The notes under the pieces: generated by a model
What the model was told of the DNA's origin: nothing
What the model saw: the letters and a program-made list of their open reading frames with translations, nothing else
Database searches by the model: none
Program-made: the position numbers and the translations under genes
Shown here: positions 7,972-10,326 of the stretch, in pieces
Layout of the letters: every line of letters begins with the position of its first letter
Position numbering within the stretch: the first letter of the stretch is position 1
DNA from: an uncultured Eubacteriales bacterium
GTDB lineage: Bacteria; Bacillota_A; Clostridia; Christensenellales; Aristaeellaceae
DNA: 10,326 nucleotides
Assembly: GCA_902766515.1 (NCBI GenBank)
Contig: CACXEB010000054.1
Span: forward strand, 1 to 10,326
Direction of reading: 5' to 3'

Positions 7972-9460
7972 GCTCATTCCTCCCTACCGCCGCCGTCTTG
8001 TCCGAGGCGGTTTTTACGCGGTTTGCCTGCTGGTGATAGTATTCCTTGTAGTATCGTTGGCTATAGTGGCTGCTCTGCTGCAGCTTCTCGCCGTAGAAGA
8101 TGAAGCCAAGCACATTCATGCCCGTCATTTCCGCCGCGTGCAGCGCCTTGCGGACCTCGCAGTGATCGGAGAAGAACTGCCGGATCACAAACAGGCAGCC
8201 GGCCGCCGCATCGGACAGGGTGAGCGGATCGGACACGATGTTGACCGGCGGCGCGTCCATCAGGATCAGGTCATACCGCCCGCTCAGGGCTGCCAGCAGG
8301 TCCCGGGCCACCTGGGTGCTCAGCAACTCCGCCGGGTTGGGAGGCGTATGGCCCGCAGGCAGGATCTGGAGGGTCTCCAGGTCCGTTCCGATCAGCGTGT
8401 CCTCCCATTTCACCGCCCCGATCAGGATGTCCGACAGTCCGGGCTTCTCGCGTTCATACCTGAAGATTTCCCGCTGGGTGCACCGGCGCATGTCGCCGTC
8501 GATCAGCAGCACCTTTTTGCCGCTCGTCGCACAGGAGATCGCCAGGTTGGCCGCCATCGTCGATTTGCCCTCACCGGACAGCGCGCTCGTCACCACGACC
8601 AGCTTGCTGTCCTTGCCGACCAGCGTATACAGCAGATTCATCCGCAGCTTGGCATAGGATTCGACGATCTCCATGGGGCTTTGGTCATTCATCAGGAATT
8701 TGCGCGGGTCCTCGCTCTCGGCCTTGTCGCGCCGCACCGAAGCCAGGACCGGCGGCGTGTACCGGTCCGACAGCTCCTTGACCGTCAGGATCCGGCTGTT
8801 GATCAGGAAGAGCAGTACCAGCACCGCGCCTGACAGCAACAGGCCCGCCAGCGCGCCGATCAGGCTCTGCTTGAGGACCGACTTGCTGTCCGCCCGGACC
8901 GGCGGCTCGGCATAGTCGATGACTTCAATGCCGCCGGCGCTGACGACGCGCTTGATCTCCGCCGGCGCGACGTCCATGACGGCATTGCAGATATCCGCCG
9001 ACTTCTGGGGGTTGTCCGTCACGCAGCTCACCCGGAGCACGCCCGTCTCCGACACGGAGCCCATGGACAGGGTGCTCGCGATGTAATTGGGCTGGATGCC
9101 CGGGTAATCGGCGGACAGGCGTTCCGCCACCGCGTTCATCACCTTGTTGCTCTTGACGACCACCATATAGGTATCCAGCAGCTGGACGGCGGAATTCAGG
9201 TCCGCGATACTGGTATACTGGTAGTTGATCATATTGGGGTTGCCGTTGTACACGTACATGGTGCCTGAAGCCGTATAGGTCACCTGCTGGCGCGACGAAA
9301 ACCGCCAGTAAATGGCGGCAAACCCGACAATCGCGCAGAGGACCATGATCCACGAGCGGCGCAGCAGGCATTTCAGCAGTTCGACCATATCTATCTGAAT
9401 CGTCCGGCTTTTCATTGTGTTCTTTTCCTCGTTCATTGAGTGATTCCATGGTGCGTGCAT
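7964..9460 (-). CDS. Polysaccharide co-polymerase / BY-family tyrosine kinase fusion (Wzc-like)
   Basis: About 498 residues. Wzz-type chain-length domain: TM1 at about 36-52, an extracellular stretch, EPPVRADS before TM2, and TM2 at about 198-220. The cytosolic BY-kinase domain follows, with Walker A SALSGEGKST (292-301, Lys299), Walker A' VLLIDGDMRR (317-326, Asp321/Asp323) and Walker B LILMDAPP (398-405, Asp402). A C-terminal tyrosine cluster YSQRYYKEYY (466-475) is the usual autophosphorylation tail. In Firmicutes these halves are often two proteins (CapA/CapB, CpsC/CpsD); here they are fused. The E-x2-R-x2-R oligomerisation motif reads ESYAKLR, with its first Arg replaced by Ala. The chosen ATG has AGAAGGGG 8 nt upstream and lies about 58 nt inside the transcript from the promoter at 9525-9530. 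An ATG at 9415 (GAGG 11 nt upstream, giving 483 residues) is possible. The open frame continues to 9565, but that is upstream of the promoter. Confidence 0.93.
   Translation of the reverse strand: MHAPWNHSMNEEKNTMKSRTIQIDMVELLKCLLRRSWIMVLCAIVGFAAIYWRFSSRQQVTYTASGTMYVYNGNPNMINYQYTSIADLNSAVQLLDTYMVVVKSNKVMNAVAERLSADYPGIQPNYIASTLSMGSVSETGVLRVSCVTDNPQKSADICNAVMDVAPAEIKRVVSAGGIEVIDYAEPPVRADSKSVLKQSLIGALAGLLLSGAVLVLLFLINSRILTVKELSDRYTPPVLASVRRDKAESEDPRKFLMNDQSPMEIVESYAKLRMNLLYTLVGKDSKLVVVTSALSGEGKSTMAANLAISCATSGKKVLLIDGDMRRCTQREIFRYEREKPGLSDILIGAVKWEDTLIGTDLETLQILPAGHTPPNPAELLSTQVARDLLAALSGRYDLILMDAPPVNIVSDPLTLSDAAAGCLFVIRQFFSDHCEVRKALHAAEMTGMNVLGFIFYGEKLQQSSHYSQRYYKEYYHQQANRVKTASDKTAAVGRNEHG
7979..7984 (-). 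promoter_or_regulatory. Ribosome binding site deciding the giant gene's start
   Basis: GGGAGG on the minus strand, inside the last codons of the kinase gene. It lies 7 nt before the ATG at 7971 but only 1 nt before the upstream in-frame ATG at 7977, so the second ATG is the better start. The kinase stop (TAA, 7966-7964) falls just after this start, the arrangement of coupled translation. Confidence 0.75.
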
Positions 9461-9524
9461 ATTTCTGACCCCTTCTGATCCGCGGTATTCCATGATTTGG
9501 CAAAAATCCCAGAATACCATTCTT

Positions 9525-9554
9525 ATTATAGCACAAATGCATGATCCATTGCTA
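9525..9554 (-). promoter_or_regulatory. Promoter of the kinase/repeat/LCP operon, extended -10
   Basis: Minus strand: a perfect TATAAT (9530-9525) preceded by TGC, giving the TGnTATAAT extended -10. The -35 is poor (AGCAAT at 17 bp or TAGCAA at 18 bp spacing), which an extended -10 can tolerate. The predicted transcript start is near 9518, leaving a leader of about 58 nt to the ATG at 9460. It lies just after the terminator of the LysM gene, as expected for the start of a new transcription unit. Confidence 0.72.
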
Positions 9555-9588
9555 CAGAAAATCACAGAAATTCACAAAAAATCCAAAA
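9551..9588. promoter_or_regulatory. Phased A-tracts / three tandem 10-bp direct repeats upstream of the promoter
   Basis: On the plus strand gctacagaaa, atcacagaaa and ttcacaaaaa follow one another without gap (9551-9580). A-runs at 9558-9561, 9568-9570, 9576-9581 and 9585-9588 are therefore spaced about one helical turn apart. They begin at the -35 position of the minus-strand promoter and extend away from the start site. This fits an UP-element or intrinsically curved DNA, or direct-repeat operator sites for a regulator. Confidence 0.5.
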
Positions 9589-9653
9589 TTCTGTTCTTTG
9601 AATTTCTGATCAAAGCAACGCCGGTCAACGAAAATGAATCAGCGGTTCCATAC

Positions 9654-9686
9654 AAAAGCGCCCCGGCGAAAATTTCTCCAGGGCGC
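9654..9686 (-). terminator. Intrinsic terminator after the LysM-protein gene
   Basis: Minus strand: arm GCGCCCTGG (9686-9678), an 11-nt A/T-rich loop, arm CCGGGGCGC (9666-9658), then TTTT (9657-9654) followed by GT. The 9-bp stem is GC-rich with one G-T wobble. It lies 47 bp past the LysM-protein stop and separates that gene from the kinase operon. Confidence 0.82.
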
Positions 9687-9733
9687 CAGACGATTGCCTG
9701 TTGCTCAGCCGGCAACCGCGGCTTCGGGCAGGA

Positions 9734-9997
9734 TTACTTCTTGATGTAGAGGTAATCTCCGGCGCGGATCAGGTTGCGGTTGGTGATCTTGGGGTTCCAG
9801 AACAGGAGCTGGTCCACGGTGCAGCGATGCGCCTTGCCGATCTTGTACAGGGTATCATGGGGCTGGATCTGGTAGATGATGAAGCCCTTGATGGGATCCG
9901 GCTTCTTATACCTGCTGCCGCCCGCGACATTCTCCATATCATTGACGTCCATCTCAACGATCGCTTCCATATTTTCAAAATCCTTAATCTCGCTCAT
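9734..9997 (-). CDS. Small LysM-domain protein with a double-glycine leader
   Basis: 87 residues in two parts. Residues 1-27 form an acidic leader ending MDVNDMENVAGG. Counted back from the cleavage site it has hydrophobic Val at -4 and Met at -7 and -12, an acid at -8, and GG at -2/-1. This is the pattern recognised by C39-peptidase ABC transporters (PCATs) that process bacteriocins and related cargo. Residues about 40-86 form one LysM domain: YQIQPHDTLYKIGKAHRCTV, then QLLFWNP, then NLIRAGDYLYI. It should bind the N-acetylglucosamine backbone of peptidoglycan or a similar glycan. There is no Sec signal peptide. The predicted mature product is 60 residues with a basic N-terminus (SRYKKP). 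The start is fixed by AAAGGAGAT (10013-10005) 7 nt upstream, and an intrinsic terminator follows. No transporter or modifying enzyme is visible in the window. Either part alone is ordinary; the leader-plus-LysM pairing is what stands out. Confidence 0.88.
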   Translation of the reverse strand: MSEIKDFENMEAIVEMDVNDMENVAGGSRYKKPDPIKGFIIYQIQPHDTLYKIGKAHRCTVDQLLFWNPKITNRNLIRAGDYLYIKK

Positions 9998-10020
9998 TGT
10001 TTTAATCTCCTTTCATTTCT

Positions 10021-10155
10021 GTCAGCCGTTCACTGTGCTGACATCTGTTGATACGCGCCGTTTCTGCGGATGGCAGCCAGGAGCGGAAGATTTTCTGAAG
10101 TTTTTCTGCAGCCATCCGAACAGCAAGCCGGAAAGGCAGAAGTCAAGAGCGGCTT
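10021..10155. other. Spacer with three inverted repeats upstream of the LysM gene
   Basis: Between the membrane-protein stop and the LysM-gene ribosome binding site are three perfect inverted repeats: GTCAGC/GCTGAC (10021-10026, 10037-10042), CGGATGGC/GCCATCCG (10067-10074, 10111-10118) and AAGCCG/CGGCTT (10125-10130, 10150-10155). None is followed by a T-run on the minus strand, so they are not obvious terminators. The first sits 7 bp from the AAAGGAGAT site and could influence access to it. I see no convincing promoter here. Confidence 0.4.
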
Positions 10156-10326
10156 TTAGCCAGTGAAAATAGGCGTTTTTATCGGTCTGGCTCTCGAAGG
10201 CTGAATCATAATATGGCTGAGTAGTTGTAAAACAACTGCCAAGAAAAAGGAAAGGAGAAGCACAATCCAGACAAACCCGATCCCGCGGAGCGCTTCGCAC
10301 ACGCTCAGCACAACTACGCAGCCATA
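10156..10326 (-). CDS. C-terminal end of an unidentified membrane protein (partial)
   Basis: An open frame enters from the right edge and stops at TAA (10158-10156), giving 56 residues. They include a strongly hydrophobic stretch (GFVWIVLLLSFFLAVVLQLL, about 17-36), probably a last transmembrane helix, preceded by another mildly hydrophobic segment. A short basic tail (PSRARPIK) follows, as expected for a cytosolic C-terminus. The family cannot be assigned from so little; the helix and tail loosely resemble the ends of integral-membrane acyltransferases, but this is not evidence. Being partial, it has no visible start. A competing frame with a GTG start at 10300 running to 10022 is less convincing. 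Confidence 0.5.
   Translation of the reverse strand, partial: YGCVVVLSVCEALRGIGFVWIVLLLSFFLAVVLQLLSHIMIQPSRARPIKTPIFTG

Noticed and set aside
5935..8103. 722-codon plus-strand open frame opposite the N-terminal third of the repeat gene.
   Set aside because: Same antisense register and same codon-usage explanation; its periodicity mirrors the repeats on the other strand.
7949..8833. 294-codon plus-strand open frame opposite the kinase domain.
   Set aside because: The minus strand carries unmistakable Walker motifs here; the plus product has no recognisable feature.
10223..10237. AGTTGT-AAA-ACAACT perfect small hairpin.
   Set aside because: Low GC, no adjacent T-run, and it lies inside the coding sequence for the transmembrane helix; most likely chance.
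10022..10300. 92-residue minus-strand frame with a GTG start.
   Set aside because: Weak start, no ribosome binding site seen, mixed composition without a domain. It overlaps a better frame entering from the window edge with a clear transmembrane helix. It could still matter if the edge gene carries a frameshift.

Overview
The window looks like part of a cell-surface polysaccharide locus from a GC-rich, Gram-positive, Clostridia-like bacterium, probably an uncultured gut or rumen type. The grounds are strong AAGGAGG-type ribosome binding sites, a fused chain-length regulator/tyrosine kinase, an LCP-family relative, a LysM protein and signal peptides without outer-membrane machinery. The taxonomic call is inference; there is no rRNA or other marker. 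Every gene I can support lies on the minus strand, so transcription runs from high to low coordinates.

Layout in order of transcription. (i) 10326-10156: the C-terminal end of an unidentified membrane protein cut by the window edge. (ii) 9997-9734: an 87-residue protein with a double-glycine type leader followed by one LysM domain, closed by an intrinsic terminator (9686-9654). (iii) A promoter with an extended -10 box (9530-9525) and phased A-tracts upstream. It starts an apparent operon: a polysaccharide co-polymerase/BY-kinase fusion (9460-7964), then by overlapping stop/start a secreted 1952-residue protein made almost wholly of a 32-residue repeat (7971-2113), then 18 bp later a secreted LCP-family relative that lacks the family's catalytic arginines (2094-1039). 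(iv) A GC-rich 241-bp spacer with a candidate promoter, then a DegT/DnrJ/EryC1/StrS sugar aminotransferase (797 to beyond the left edge).

The aminotransferase would make an amino-sugar nucleotide for a glycan. The co-polymerase/kinase would control polymerisation and export, and LCP proteins normally attach such polymers to the wall. The repeat protein and degenerate LCP protein between them are the unusual part. They are exported, tightly linked to the kinase gene, and have no assignable enzymatic role. A plausible but unproven reading is a surface structure or assembly apparatus that uses an inactive LCP fold as a binding module and a very long beta-rich repeat protein as scaffold. The LysM protein upstream may be a separate wall-binding cargo exported by a peptidase-containing ABC transporter not in the window.

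Long open frames on the plus strand opposite the repeat gene are codon-usage shadows, not genes.
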